Under the pieces are notes generated by a model that did not search any database, was not told the origin of the DNA, and saw only the letters and a program-made list of their open reading frames with translations. From positions 1-64,000 of the forward strand of contig NZ_SZPR01000043.1 of the NCBI RefSeq assembly GCF_005280195.1: 64,000 bases of DNA, written 5' to 3'. A program made the translations under genes and the position numbers. The first letter of the stretch is position 1. Each line of letters opens with the position of its first letter. This document shows positions 1 through 9,025 of the stretch, in pieces. The stretch is from Streptomyces galbus (GTDB taxonomy: Bacteria > Actinomycetota > Actinomycetes > Streptomycetales > Streptomycetaceae).

Positions 1-150
1 CTGCGCGATGTGCAAGCGAACCCCCGCGCTGCGCGCGGGGGTTGCGCTCCCGCTCCGCGTGAGCGCTCCTGCCGGGCTGCGCCCGGCAGCCCACCGGCCT
101 TACTGCGCAAGGCCGGTGACGCTCTGTCCGCTGCGCTCCCGGAGCGCAGG
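1..150. repeat. Streptomyces-type linear replicon telomere (left end, tip missing)
   Basis: A run of closely spaced GC palindromes, several with a TGC loop: arms 19-29/33-43, 70-77/81-88, 92-101/109-118 and 131-139/141-149. The window opens inside another palindrome (loop plus the arm GCGATGTG). As I remember it, the archetypal Streptomyces telomere begins with a 13-base palindrome followed by CACATCG-CTG-CGCGATGTG, so about 23 bases of the end are absent here. In that class the 3' overhang folds into hairpins and is patched by terminal protein. The match is from memory, not from an alignment. Confidence 0.85.
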
Positions 151-325
151 GCCCGCGGTTCCTCAAGGGCGGCTTACGCCGCGCTCCAGCCACCCCGGGG
201 CGCTCCGCACCCCGCAGGCCGGCCCCGCTGCGCGGTGCGGCCAACGGGCCTGCGGCCCGGGCAGCGAGGAGAGGGGGTGGCTGCGGGGGGAGGGTCGCTC
301 ATTCATGCGGGTTTCAACATGCGGT

Positions 326-344
326 ATGCATCAGACTGATGCAT
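326..344. repeat. 9-bp inverted repeat in subtelomere
   Basis: The arms ATGCATCAG and CTGATGCAT are separated by one base. The right arm and its flank (CTGATGCATCATGTAC, 336-351) recur with one mismatch at 807-822, just ahead of the helicase gene. It may be a protein-binding site; nothing else identifies it. Confidence 0.5.
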
Positions 345-379
345 CATGTACAATTGAAAGAAAGCGGTGAGGCCCGGAG

Positions 380-894
380 GGGGACTCACCGTCCGTGACA
401 CTACTTACGGTTCCTTTTATTGCGCACAATTTCATGCATGACTTCCGCAATAGTAATTACAACGGTAAGAGTCCCTTGGTAGATGAATGGAACCCCCAAG
501 TATAGCAGAACTAGCTCTGCGGTGAGGCGAACTGCAATAAACAAAATCCTAGACTTTGACATTTAATTATTCTCTTTCTTTGAGTTATCATGATTAGGGC
601 CCTCCTGTTTGAGATCCCGAGCTTCGATGGGGCGAACTTCACCCCTCCCTTGCTTCTTACTCCAGTATAAGGGCAGGTCAGAGCATATGTCAATACTCTC
701 TGTAAGCGTTTGTGGCTAAATGCAATTACCTCCCTGGCCTGTTGGTCCATCGGTTATTTACGCAAAGGGCAGAAATTTCCTGAGAGCCCCGGGGGGGCCT
801 CTGTGCCTGATGCAGCATGTACGTTTGGGTGATTCGTCCCACCCCTCGGATACTTGTGTCAGCTACGGTCGCATTACGTGCAGATGGGTAGATT
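380..894. other. AT-richer intergenic stretch between telomere and helicase
   Basis: No convincing gene. The 400-720 stretch is clearly richer in A/T than the rest of the window, with tracts such as TTTAATTATTC. A leftward open frame of 79 codons (511-750) runs through it, but it has no recognisable domain and atypical codon use for this replicon. The segment could hold the helicase promoter or be recently acquired DNA. Confidence 0.5.
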
Positions 895-3666
895 GTGGAC
901 ATGGCTTTGGCTAGTTCGGTCGACCAGGAGCCGGCGTCAGTCGTGCTTCGCCCGCATCAGTCGCGACAGAAGATGCATTTCCATCGGTGGGTAGCAATTT
1001 CTGCAAGATCTCCCCTGCCCGCACAAGGGGCGCGGGGCACGATCGTGTCTGCAACCGGGTCTGGGAAGACGATCACAGCTGCCTCGTGCGCGCTGGACTG
1101 CTTTGCGAGCGGGCGGATCCTCGTCACCGTGCCGACCCTGGACCTGCTCGTTCAGACCGCCCAGGCGTGGCGCCTAGTGGGCCACCGGGCGCCGATGGTC
1201 GCGGTGTGCTCGCTGGAGAACGACTCCGTGCTGAACTCGTTGGGGGTACGGACCACAACCAACCCCATCCAGCTCGCCCTGTGGGCCGGGACGGGGCCGG
1301 TCGTCGTGTTCGCTACGTACGCCTCTCTCGTGGACCGTGAAGACATCGACGCACCAGAGGGCCAGCGAAAGGTTCGCGGGCCGCTGGAGGCCGCTCTGGC
1401 GGGCGGGGAGCGGCTCTACGGACAGCGCATGGCGGGCTTCGACCTCGCCATCGTGGACGAGGCCCACGGAACCGCCGGTGATCTTGGGCGTCCGTGGGCG
1501 GCGATCCACGACAACACCCGTATCCCTGCGGACTTCCGGCTCTACCTGACCGCCACCCCGCGCATCCTCGCCGCGCCCCGGCCGCAGAAGGACGCGGAGG
1601 GCCAGGAGGCGGAGATCGCGACCATGGCCGACGACCCGAACGGGACCTACGGCGCGTGGCTCGCGGAGCTCGGGCTCTCGGAGGCGATCGAGCGCGAGAT
1701 CCTCGCCGGGTTCGAGATCGACGTCCTGGAGATCCGTGACCCCTCCCCCGTCGTCGGGGAGTCCGAAGAGGCGCGGCGCGGCCGGCGCCTGGCGCTGCTG
1801 CAGACCGCGCTCCTGGAGCACGCGGCGAAGTGGAACCTCAAGACCGTCATGACGTTCCACCAGAAGGTGGAGGAGGCCGCCGCTTTCGCGGAGAAGCTGC
1901 CGGAGACGGCTGCCGAGCTGTACAGGAACGACGCCACCGATGAGGACCTGGCCGCCGCGGACAGGCTGCCGGAGTCCTTCATCGACGCGGAGTTCTACGA
2001 GCTGGAGGCCGGCCGCCACGTCCCGCCGGACCGGGTGTGGTCGGCGTGGCTGTGCGGGGACCACCTCGTGACCGAGCGGCGCGAGGTCATCAGGCAGTTC
2101 GCCAACGGCATCGACGCGGCCGGGCGCCGGGTCCACCGCGCCTTCCTCGCCAGCGTTCGCGTGCTCGGAGAGGGCGTGGACATCACCGGCGAGCGCGGAG
2201 TCGAGGCCGTCTGCTTCGCCGACACCCGCGGCTCACAGGTGGAGATCGTGCAGAACATCGGCCGCGCGCTGCGGCTCAACAAGGACGGCTCCACGAAGGT
2301 GGCCAGGATCATCGTGCCGGTGTTCCTGGAACCCGGCGAAGATCCCACCGACATGGTCGCCAGCGCCTCTTTCCGCCCTCTCGTAGCCGTCTTGCAAGGC
2401 CTGCGCAGTCATGATGAACGACTCGTCGAGCAGCTCGCCTCCCGCGCCCTCACCAGCGGCAAGCGCAAGGTCCACGTGCAGCGGGACGAAGACGGGCGGA
2501 TCGTCGGGGCCGGCGGCGAGGGCGACGGCGAGGACCAGGACCAGGACGACACCGACGCCGCTGCCGAGTCGGCCTTGCTCCATTTCTCCTCTCCCCGGGA
2601 CGCGGCGACCATCGCGACCTTCCTGCGCACCCGGGTCTACCGGCCAGAGTCGCTGGTGTGGCTGGAGGGCTACCAGGCCCTGCTCCGGTGGCGGAAGGAG
2701 CACGGAATCACCGGCCTGTACGCCGTCCCCTACGACACCGAGGTCGAAGTCGGCGTCACCAAGGACTTCCCCCTCGGGCGGTGGGTGCGCCAGCAGCGCA
2801 AGGCGCTGCGGGCCGGGGAGCTGGAGGAGCGGCGCAAGCTACTGCTTGACGCGCCGGAAGCCGGGATGCTCTGGGAACCCGGCGAGGAAGCGTGGGAGGC
2901 CAAGCTCGCCGCGCTCCGGTCCTACCGGCGGGCCACCGGACACCTCGCACCACGCCAGGACGCGGTATGGGCCGACCCGACCGGCGATCGCCCTGTGCCC
3001 ATCGGGCAGCACATGGCCAACCTGCGCCGCAAAGGCGCCAAGAACGGGCTGGGCAAGAACCCGGAGCGGGCCGCCGTACGCGCAGCACAGCTCACAGAGA
3101 TCGACCCGGACTGGAACTGCCCCTGGCCGCTGAACTGGCAACGCCACTACCGCGTCCTCGCTGACCTCGTCGACGCCGACGGCCACCTCCCCGACATCGC
3201 ACCCGGCGTCACCTACGACGGCGACGACATCGGACGATGGCTCCAGCAACAAAAGCAGCCGACTACCTGGGCGCAGCTGTCCGCCGAGCAGCAGGAGCGG
3301 CTGTCCACGTTGGGCGTGCAGCCGCTTGAAGCGCCATCTGCTGCCCCGGCGGTCACCGGTGGGACGAAGGACCTGGGCAAGGCGCAGCAGGCGTTCCAGC
3401 GAGGCCTGGCGGCCCTCGCCCAGTGGGTCGAGCGGGAAGGCGCCGGCCGTCCTGTACCCCGCAAGGCGGTAGAGACCTTGCCCGACGGGACCGACGTCAA
3501 GCTCGGCGTCTGGTACAGCAACACCAAAGCCAGACGGGACAAGCTGACGTCGGAGCAGCTGGTCGCGCTGCGGGAGCTGGGCGTGCAGTGGGCAGCGCCG
3601 GTCACGATCCCTCGCGTGGCATCGGAGAGCGAGACGAGGACAGCGCGCACGGGGCATCTGTCTTAG
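895..3666 (+). CDS. Telomere-adjacent DEAD/DEAH-type helicase with helicase-associated repeats
   Basis: Superfamily-2 helicase of about 923 residues. Visible motifs: Walker A ATGSGKT near residue 58, a DEAH box in IVDEAH (about 186), TATP after it, the motif V-like stretch VLGEGVDI, and the motif VI-like QNIGRALR. The C-terminal 300 residues contain repeated W..(K/R)..LR/G..VP.....G..W units, as in the helicase-associated (HA) domain. Large helicase genes next to telomeres are common on Streptomyces linear replicons (ttrA-type), where roles in end maintenance or transfer have been proposed. Start is GTG 895; ATG 901 is an in-frame alternative. A strong hairpin lies downstream at 3748-3785. 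Confidence 0.85.
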   Translation: MDMALASSVDQEPASVVLRPHQSRQKMHFHRWVAISARSPLPAQGARGTIVSATGSGKTITAASCALDCFASGRILVTVPTLDLLVQTAQAWRLVGHRAPMVAVCSLENDSVLNSLGVRTTTNPIQLALWAGTGPVVVFATYASLVDREDIDAPEGQRKVRGPLEAALAGGERLYGQRMAGFDLAIVDEAHGTAGDLGRPWAAIHDNTRIPADFRLYLTATPRILAAPRPQKDAEGQEAEIATMADDPNGTYGAWLAELGLSEAIEREILAGFEIDVLEIRDPSPVVGESEEARRGRRLALLQTALLEHAAKWNLKTVMTFHQKVEEAAAFAEKLPETAAELYRNDATDEDLAAADRLPESFIDAEFYELEAGRHVPPDRVWSAWLCGDHLVTERREVIRQFANGIDAAGRRVHRAFLASVRVLGEGVDITGERGVEAVCFADTRGSQVEIVQNIGRALRLNKDGSTKVARIIVPVFLEPGEDPTDMVASASFRPLVAVLQGLRSHDERLVEQLASRALTSGKRKVHVQRDEDGRIVGAGGEGDGEDQDQDDTDAAAESALLHFSSPRDAATIATFLRTRVYRPESLVWLEGYQALLRWRKEHGITGLYAVPYDTEVEVGVTKDFPLGRWVRQQRKALRAGELEERRKLLLDAPEAGMLWEPGEEAWEAKLAALRSYRRATGHLAPRQDAVWADPTGDRPVPIGQHMANLRRKGAKNGLGKNPERAAVRAAQLTEIDPDWNCPWPLNWQRHYRVLADLVDADGHLPDIAPGVTYDGDDIGRWLQQQKQPTTWAQLSAEQQERLSTLGVQPLEAPSAAPAVTGGTKDLGKAQQAFQRGLAALAQWVEREGAGRPVPRKAVETLPDGTDVKLGVWYSNTKARRDKLTSEQLVALRELGVQWAAPVTIPRVASESETRTARTGHLS

Positions 3667-4407
3667 AAGGGCCCGTTTGTGCGGCAGTCGTCAGCCAGTG
3701 CGCGGTGGCTGGTGAGGCGGTGGGGTGCGGGTTGGCGTTATGGGGGAGCGGCCCCGCGTCACGTGCGAAGGGGACACGGGGCCGCCAGCCGGGACCGTCC
3801 TGTCAGAAGCCCGGCCTGTCACTAGGACCGTACGTGACATGCGGGTTCGGCGCCCCTGGGAGCCGACTGTGCTGCTGCGGCGGCCGATGGCATCGCAGGC
3901 CGCCCAGCGGACCATGAACCCCTGAGTCCGGGCGGCAGCTGCTGGCGAGGGAGGGGATGCGCTGGCCGCGTCCCCTCCCTCGTTCATCCGGATGCTGGTG
4001 GTCAGACGCGCATGTAGAGCGCCAGCACGGCGTGGCCGACGGTGGCCGTCTCCTTGGCGTCCGTCCAGCTAGCGGCCTGGTCGCGCACGCTGCTCCGCAC
4101 CAGATACGACGACCACGCATGCCCAGGCGCTCTCGGGGCACCAGCACATCAACAGCACGGCTCCCCCTGCCGAGCGAACCGGCCCCGCCGCCCATCCCCC
4201 CGGGCGCGGGGCCGCCCCCGTTTCACCGGACCATTACCTACCCGGTGACATGAACTGACCGCCGGTTCCTCAAGGAACCGGCAGCAGAAGCCGGTGCCAG
4301 GTTTCCTCCCTGACCGTCTGGCTCTCCGAAGCTGCCCCTGTCCGCTTGCTCGCGGTCATTGGAGCGCCGACCGGCATTGCTCATGCAGCTCACGGGATAC
4401 TTCCCAC
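3667..4407. other. Intergenic region, no gene seen
   Basis: Only shadow-like open frames with no conserved features. It contains the 3748-3785 hairpin and a second perfect hairpin at 4261-4282, with arms GCCGGTTCC/GGAACCGGC and loop TCAA. The second lies about 125 bases before the acetyltransferase start. Confidence 0.5.
3748..3785 (+). terminator. Hairpin downstream of the helicase gene
   Basis: Arms GCGGCCCCGCGTC and GACACGGGGCCGC pair over 12 of 13 positions around a 12-base loop. There is no T tract, as is usual for actinobacterial terminators. It lies 82 bases past the helicase stop. Confidence 0.55.
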
Positions 4408-4887
4408 ATGCTGCTCATCCGTGACATCACCCGGTCCGACTACTCGACGGTTGAAGAGCTGCTGCATGCGAACGATCTGGGAAGCGGCAGGCCCTACGAG
4501 CGGGACGGCCTCGACGTCGTCGTGGCTGAGCTCCACGGATCCGTCATCGGAGTCGCCGAGTTCAAGCTGCGCTGTAACTTCGGACACGACGAAGGCCGGG
4601 AAGCGCATCCTGGCGAGCAGACCTTCATCCTGACCCTGGCCGTCAAGGACACTGCTCGCCGCAGCGGAGTCGGCCGGGCGCTGCTCGTTGAGATCGCTCG
4701 CCGCAGTCAGGAAACCGGCAGCAGCTTCTTGGCCCTGGTCCCCCAGGAAGGCGAGAATGCAACCCGCCGACAGGCGTTCTTCCGGGCATGCGGGCTCACG
4801 CTCTATGGACCCGACACACCGGGGGCAGCATGGGGCTGCCCGCTGTCAAAGTTGCTCAACGCCGACGCCACCAGCCTCGGCACTTAA
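4408..4887 (+). CDS. GNAT-family N-acetyltransferase
   Basis: 159 residues from ATG 4408, beginning MLLIRDITRSDY, a typical GNAT beta-1/alpha-1 opening. The acetyl-CoA pyrophosphate loop is visible as VKDTARRSGVGRALL (the R/Q-x-x-G-x-G/A region, about residues 80-95), after LTLAV on beta-4. The end of the fold follows as RRQAFFRACGL. The substrate cannot be deduced. The gene stands alone; the longer upstream reading frame to 4294 lacks family features, so ATG 4408 is preferred. Confidence 0.85.
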   Translation: MLLIRDITRSDYSTVEELLHANDLGSGRPYERDGLDVVVAELHGSVIGVAEFKLRCNFGHDEGREAHPGEQTFILTLAVKDTARRSGVGRALLVEIARRSQETGSSFLALVPQEGENATRRQAFFRACGLTLYGPDTPGAAWGCPLSKLLNADATSLGT

Positions 4888-5216
4888 CGATCCTGCTTCC
4901 TTCCTCAGGGTCAGGTCAGGCGGAGTTCACGACGGTGCCGTTGAAGCGTGCGGCGCACTCGCCTGCGCGAACGCTGACTTCATCGAGTCACGGCTGGAGC
5001 TTCTGGAGTCCGGTGAGGGCATCGCTCGATGCGCAGGGCGACGGCAGCATGGCACAGGTCACGGAGTCCGCTGGCTCCAGTGCCTACTGCATGAGTGACG
5101 CGCGCACGAACGTTGGAGCGACATTCATGGTGTCCTGTTTCCGCAGTTCAGTTCTGCTTGTCAGACCCTCCCCGTAGCGTTGTACGTCCTACTCGTGTCG
5201 GCTGCGGGGAGCACCA
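4888..5216. other. Intergenic region, nothing recognised
   Basis: 329 bases without a supported gene. The final bases carry a purine-rich ribosome site (CGGGGAG) ahead of the GTG start at 5217. Confidence 0.4.
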
Positions 5217-6440
5217 GTGGATGACGACCTTCAGATCGACAGCGACGAATACCTTTTCCGTAATCCCGTCTACTACGAACCGGCCGGCCGCAACCTCGAC
5301 CTGGACCGCCCCGACCTCGGCGTCCCGCAAGGCCAGGACCTCTTGGTCGTGCTCCTGCGCATGCGAGGACGTGTCCCCGTCGAACGGCGTGGACTCATCT
5401 GCCCCGACTGCAGGTCCCTCCGCGGTCGGCGCGTCCCCATGTATCTCGTCCAGCGTGACGGCGTATGGCTTGCCTCCCACTACAGGAAACCTGGGGAGAA
5501 GCCCATCAGCCACGAGTCCGACGAGCACCTCGCTCGCAAGGAACGCGTCGCGAAGGACTCCGAAGATCATGGCTTCCACGCCGACATCGAGTCGCAGACC
5601 GCCGACGGGCACGCGCGCCTCGATGTACGGATCAACGGCGCCAACGGCATTGTCCTGGGCTACGAGCCTCAGCTGAGCGCTCAGACAGCCCGCGGAATGC
5701 GTGCACGGGAGGGGTTCCGGCGCCGCGGCGGTATTCAGTCGGTCTGGGACTTCGCCGACCCCGACCACGCTGGCATCGGCACCGTTCCTTACGTCCGCAC
5801 GCCCAACCTGCCGGCCTCCGTCATCCGCGTGCAGAAGAACCCCATCGCGGTCCAGGACGGCAACTTCGTCCTGGAGGAGGGCCAGTGCAGCCAGACCGGC
5901 ACACTCACCCGATGCCCGGAGAAGCCCTACGACCCGGAGAACCCCACCGACGCCGGATACTGCGGGGGCTGGCACCGCGTCCTCATGCCCGCCCATCAGT
6001 CGAGCACCTTCACAGGGGAAGGCGGCCTGACCCTCACCCGGTTCATCGTGGAAGCTGCGGCCGGTGAGCGGATCCCGTTCCAGCGGGGCGGCCACCACGG
6101 TTGGCTCCCGGCACAGCAATGGCAGCAGTACCTCGAGGCGAACGGGCCTGTCCTGGACGACAAGGAGCGCCAGCCATCCGTACGGCAGGGGGACCGGCGC
6201 GACAGGTGCACCGAGGACCGTCCGGCTTCAGAGGTGCGGGGTGAACCAAGGCAGAGGCGTGGCAGCCGCGCGATCGTCCTTGAGTCCCGCCCCCGGGAAA
6301 CGGAGGCTGCCAGGGTTCCGGTCGACGCGTCGGGTCAAGTGATCCCGCTTTGCCGCTTCGGCTGCGGTCAGCCTGCGAGCCTTCCAGGACCGGAAGGGTT
6401 CCCTGAGCACTTCTCGTGCCGCAGGAAGCATGAGACGTGA
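5217..6440 (+). CDS. CoiA-like nuclease-domain protein
   Basis: 407 residues. An N-terminal zinc pair (CPDC, about residue 62) is followed by W.ASHYRK...HESDEHLARKERVA and, some 35 residues later, ARLDV......GYEPQLSAQT. This order (H, ES.EH..lK, R.DV, E.Q.S) matches the CoiA-like family, whose core is a PD-(D/E)XK-like nuclease fold. CoiA acts in natural competence in Firmicutes; actinobacterial members are of unknown role and often sit on mobile elements. A later Cys pair (CRFGCGQ...FSCRRKH) lies at the C-terminus. GTG start with an upstream GGGGAG. The family assignment is by eye. Confidence 0.65.
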   Translation: MDDDLQIDSDEYLFRNPVYYEPAGRNLDLDRPDLGVPQGQDLLVVLLRMRGRVPVERRGLICPDCRSLRGRRVPMYLVQRDGVWLASHYRKPGEKPISHESDEHLARKERVAKDSEDHGFHADIESQTADGHARLDVRINGANGIVLGYEPQLSAQTARGMRAREGFRRRGGIQSVWDFADPDHAGIGTVPYVRTPNLPASVIRVQKNPIAVQDGNFVLEEGQCSQTGTLTRCPEKPYDPENPTDAGYCGGWHRVLMPAHQSSTFTGEGGLTLTRFIVEAAAGERIPFQRGGHHGWLPAQQWQQYLEANGPVLDDKERQPSVRQGDRRDRCTEDRPASEVRGEPRQRRGSRAIVLESRPRETEAARVPVDASGQVIPLCRFGCGQPASLPGPEGFPEHFSCRRKHET

Positions 6441-6922
6441 ATAGATCTCTGGCGCCCGGTTGGCCGGCGCCGGGAGACCAACTAGCCTCAGGCTGCGTTG
6501 TCGGTGGTTGGGGCGGTCTGCTGGAACAGTCCCTGCTTCGTTCCCCTGAGTGTCGAGTGGCGACGGCCGGGGGAGCCGTGCGGTCAAAGCACCGCAACGC
6601 CTTGACGACGAGTATGTCGGCGGCCGGAACGGATGGACAGCGGCGTCCGGACACATTGGGTTCTGCCTCGTGCCGCTGTGATGCCCTGTCCGGGCGTTTG
6701 TGGCTGCTGAGCTGCGTGTTTCATGACACAGCCTGGTGTTTCATCGACGCTATTTCGAGCGTTTTGCCCGGACAGAATGAAACGGCGGGCTGCGCCCGTT
6801 GGACTTACCCCGTACGCGCCCGGAACCATGACAGGAAGTCGCTCAACTTCACTGGGCTGGAAACCAGTTGAGGTACGTACAGGGCGGCTTGTCGAGTGGC
6901 GAACCGGTAGTGGAGTCCATCT
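6441..6922. other. Intergenic region, no gene seen
   Basis: 482 bases with no convincing coding sequence on either strand. It probably holds the promoter of the 6923-8232 pair. Confidence 0.4.
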
Positions 6923-7156
6923 GTGTCCAAAGCAAGAGAGGCCGCCAACAGCGCGGCACGTCCCTCTCGTTCCGAATCGAGTGCCGTACCCACGGCAGCA
7001 GCTCTTCTCGTGATGGCCGTGGTTCTGGTTGTTGCCGGCCTCGTATGGTCCGGCATGCCCTTGGAGAGCGTCGTTACCGTGGTCACGGTGGGCGCTGGCC
7101 TGGGCCTCTGGGTCGTCCGGGAGTTGATTGCCGCGTCTCGATCGGGCCGCCGCTGA
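6923..7156 (+). CDS. Small two-helix membrane protein
   Basis: 77 residues from GTG 6923, with GGAG seven bases upstream. A charged N-terminus (MSKAREAANSAARPSRSES) precedes two hydrophobic helices, about residues 22-43 and 47-64, then a basic tail (SRSGRR). Its stop overlaps the ATG of the regulator gene by one base (TGATG), so the two are probably translationally coupled. Function unknown; it may anchor or modulate its partner. Confidence 0.65.
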   Translation: MSKAREAANSAARPSRSESSAVPTAAALLVMAVVLVVAGLVWSGMPLESVVTVVTVGAGLGLWVVRELIAASRSGRR

Positions 7157-8232
7157 TGAGAACGGCGTCGTTCGGGGAAGGGCCCCAGATGCCGCCTTCC
7201 CTGGTGCAGCGAGCTCTTCGCACAAAGTCCTCTGGCACCGGACAGGCGGACGCCTATGCTGTGCTGGGAGCTCACCTGAAGCAGCAGCGGCAACTGGCCC
7301 GCCTGTCGCTGCGTGCAGTGGCGGCACGGCTCGAGGGCCGGCCAGGATGCTCGGCGGCCTCACTGTGCCGGGCAGAGCAAGGCCGCAGTTTGGTCCGGTG
7401 GGAGACCGTGGCGGGTTTCCTGACCGCGTGTGGTGCGGACGTGGGGGCCGCCAGGAAGTTGTGGTTCGAGGCCTCGCTGACCACGAAGAAGCAGTCCCGT
7501 CCTGTGAGGGGAGGCACCTGTGTCACGCGTCCGGGACTGGACCCGCGGCTCGTCGGGACCCCGGCGGCGCTGATCGAGGGCATGCGGCTGCTGCGCATCA
7601 ACCGGGGCAGTCCCACCTTGCGGACGCTAGAGCGGCGGGCGCGGCGTGAGCTGGGTTGTCGGCTGGCGCGCAGCACGCTTTCGGATGTCCTGCGTGGCAG
7701 CCATCTGCCGTCGGAGGCGTTCTTCCGGACGTATCTCCTGGCGCTGGGACTCAGCCCGTTGGAGGCTCAGCCGTGGCTGTCCGCGTGGTCACGTGTGCAC
7801 ATGATGAGCGGAGGGGCTGACCGGCCAAGGCTTGCGCCCGGGGCCGCGGATCTGTTGCACCAGGCCCGTCAAGGGATACGGAAGGCTCGCACAGGGACAC
7901 CTAATGAACGTTTCGCCACAGCGCATCTAGCGGCATTGCGTACGGCCGCAGCCATCTTGGCGACACGGAGCCGTCCCGAGCCGACGCGTATGCGGGCGCG
8001 CATTCGCAGCGCCTGGGAAGTCCTGCCAGACGTTGCTCCTGAACTCAGCTCTTGGGCTGAGCTGTTCGGCGCGCAGGCCGAGCGAAGAGCTCGCGCTGAG
8101 GCAGGCATCCCAGGAGCAGTGTCCTCACAGGATGCGCAGGACATGGTGAGAGATGCCGGCATGTTCCTCCGCCTGGTGGAACGCATGCTGGTGCTCCCCA
8201 CCAGAGCCAACCTTGCCGACAGGACCGCCTGA
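7156..8232 (+). CDS. XRE-like helix-turn-helix regulator
   Basis: 358 residues from the ATG overlapping the upstream stop. An XRE-type helix-turn-helix lies at about residues 35-90 (LGAHLKQQRQLARLSLRAVA ... SLCRAEQGRSLVRWETVAGF). A second HTH-like segment is at about 150-200 (RARRELGCRLARSTLSDVLRG). The remainder is helical without a recognised domain. Streptomyces plasmids carry many such two-HTH regulators. Coupling to the small membrane protein suggests a linked function. Confidence 0.75.
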   Translation: MRTASFGEGPQMPPSLVQRALRTKSSGTGQADAYAVLGAHLKQQRQLARLSLRAVAARLEGRPGCSAASLCRAEQGRSLVRWETVAGFLTACGADVGAARKLWFEASLTTKKQSRPVRGGTCVTRPGLDPRLVGTPAALIEGMRLLRINRGSPTLRTLERRARRELGCRLARSTLSDVLRGSHLPSEAFFRTYLLALGLSPLEAQPWLSAWSRVHMMSGGADRPRLAPGAADLLHQARQGIRKARTGTPNERFATAHLAALRTAAAILATRSRPEPTRMRARIRSAWEVLPDVAPELSSWAELFGAQAERRARAEAGIPGAVSSQDAQDMVRDAGMFLRLVERMLVLPTRANLADRTA

Positions 8233-8386
8233 TCTGGCCGGCCCCGCGCGCGGTCCCGCCGTCGCGCGCGGGGCCCGCGCGGCGTTCCAATCCCTCGCAG
8301 GCTGCGCCGCCGATCTGCTCCCGGCGCGGGCAGTGGACGAGACGATCACGCCTACCTCATACAGCACGCCTGACAGGAAAACCGCG

Positions 8387-9025
8387 ATGACCGAGCCCAT
8401 AGATGCCATCCCCACGACCTATGCCGGCACCCGCTTCCGGTCCCGTCTCGAAGCCGACTGGGCCGTCACGCTCGACGGCCTCGGCATCGTGTGGGAGTAC
8501 GAGCCGGAGTTAATCGCCCTTCCCTCCGGCACCCAGTACCTACCGGACTTCTGGCTTCCTGAGGTAGGGACCTGGCTGGAGGTGAAGGGACCGCACACAC
8601 CCCGGCGGGAGAAGGCAACAGAACTCGGCAAGGCCCGCGCCTGCCAATGCACCGGCTCATGCAGCTGCCGGTGGCCCTGCGGAGAACTGGTCTTGCTGGG
8701 CTGGCCCTCACACCGCAGTCCCAATCAGCCCGGCTACCGGGCCCGCTACGGCCACGCATGGTGGGGCGCGGCATACGGTCCGAGCGCCTACCTCGTCGAG
8801 TGCCCGTCGTGCGCCCGTGCCCACTGGGTCACCCTGCGCAGGCCATGGCGGTGCCGTGGATGCCGCGCCAGCCTCGGCGCAGCGCCCCGCTTCTACAGCC
8901 CAGCAGAACAGCTGATCCGATTCGGCGAGGGCGACTCCCTCGCCTCGGCTCGCTTCGACGAGGGCATGCGCCGGCTCGTGCAGGAAGAGGAGGTCGCTGA
9001 AACCGGGGATGACGACGACTGGTAA
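8387..9025 (+). CDS. PD-(D/E)XK nuclease with C-terminal zinc ribbon
   Basis: 212 residues from ATG 8387, with AGGAAA upstream. The core YAGTRFRSRLEADWA (E22), YLPDFWLP (D54) and TWLEVKGPH (E65, K67) gives the E...D...ExK signature of the restriction-like fold seen in phage-type endonucleases. A cysteine cluster (CQCTGSCSCRWPC) follows. Then comes a four-Cys zinc ribbon, C139/C142 and C156/C159. A role in DNA cleavage on the subtelomeric arm, defensive or recombinational, is inference. Confidence 0.7.
   Translation: MTEPIDAIPTTYAGTRFRSRLEADWAVTLDGLGIVWEYEPELIALPSGTQYLPDFWLPEVGTWLEVKGPHTPRREKATELGKARACQCTGSCSCRWPCGELVLLGWPSHRSPNQPGYRARYGHAWWGAAYGPSAYLVECPSCARAHWVTLRRPWRCRGCRASLGAAPRFYSPAEQLIRFGEGDSLASARFDEGMRRLVQEEEVAETGDDDDW

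Noticed and set aside
8..370. Overlapping rightward ORFs of 109-120 codons at the very start
   Set aside because: They lie across telomeric palindromes and read as Arg/Pro/Ala-rich translations of hairpin DNA without a ribosome site.
511..750. Leftward 79-codon ORF in the AT-rich subtelomere
   Set aside because: No motif, no clear ribosome site and codon use unlike the replicon; kept only as part of the non-coding description.
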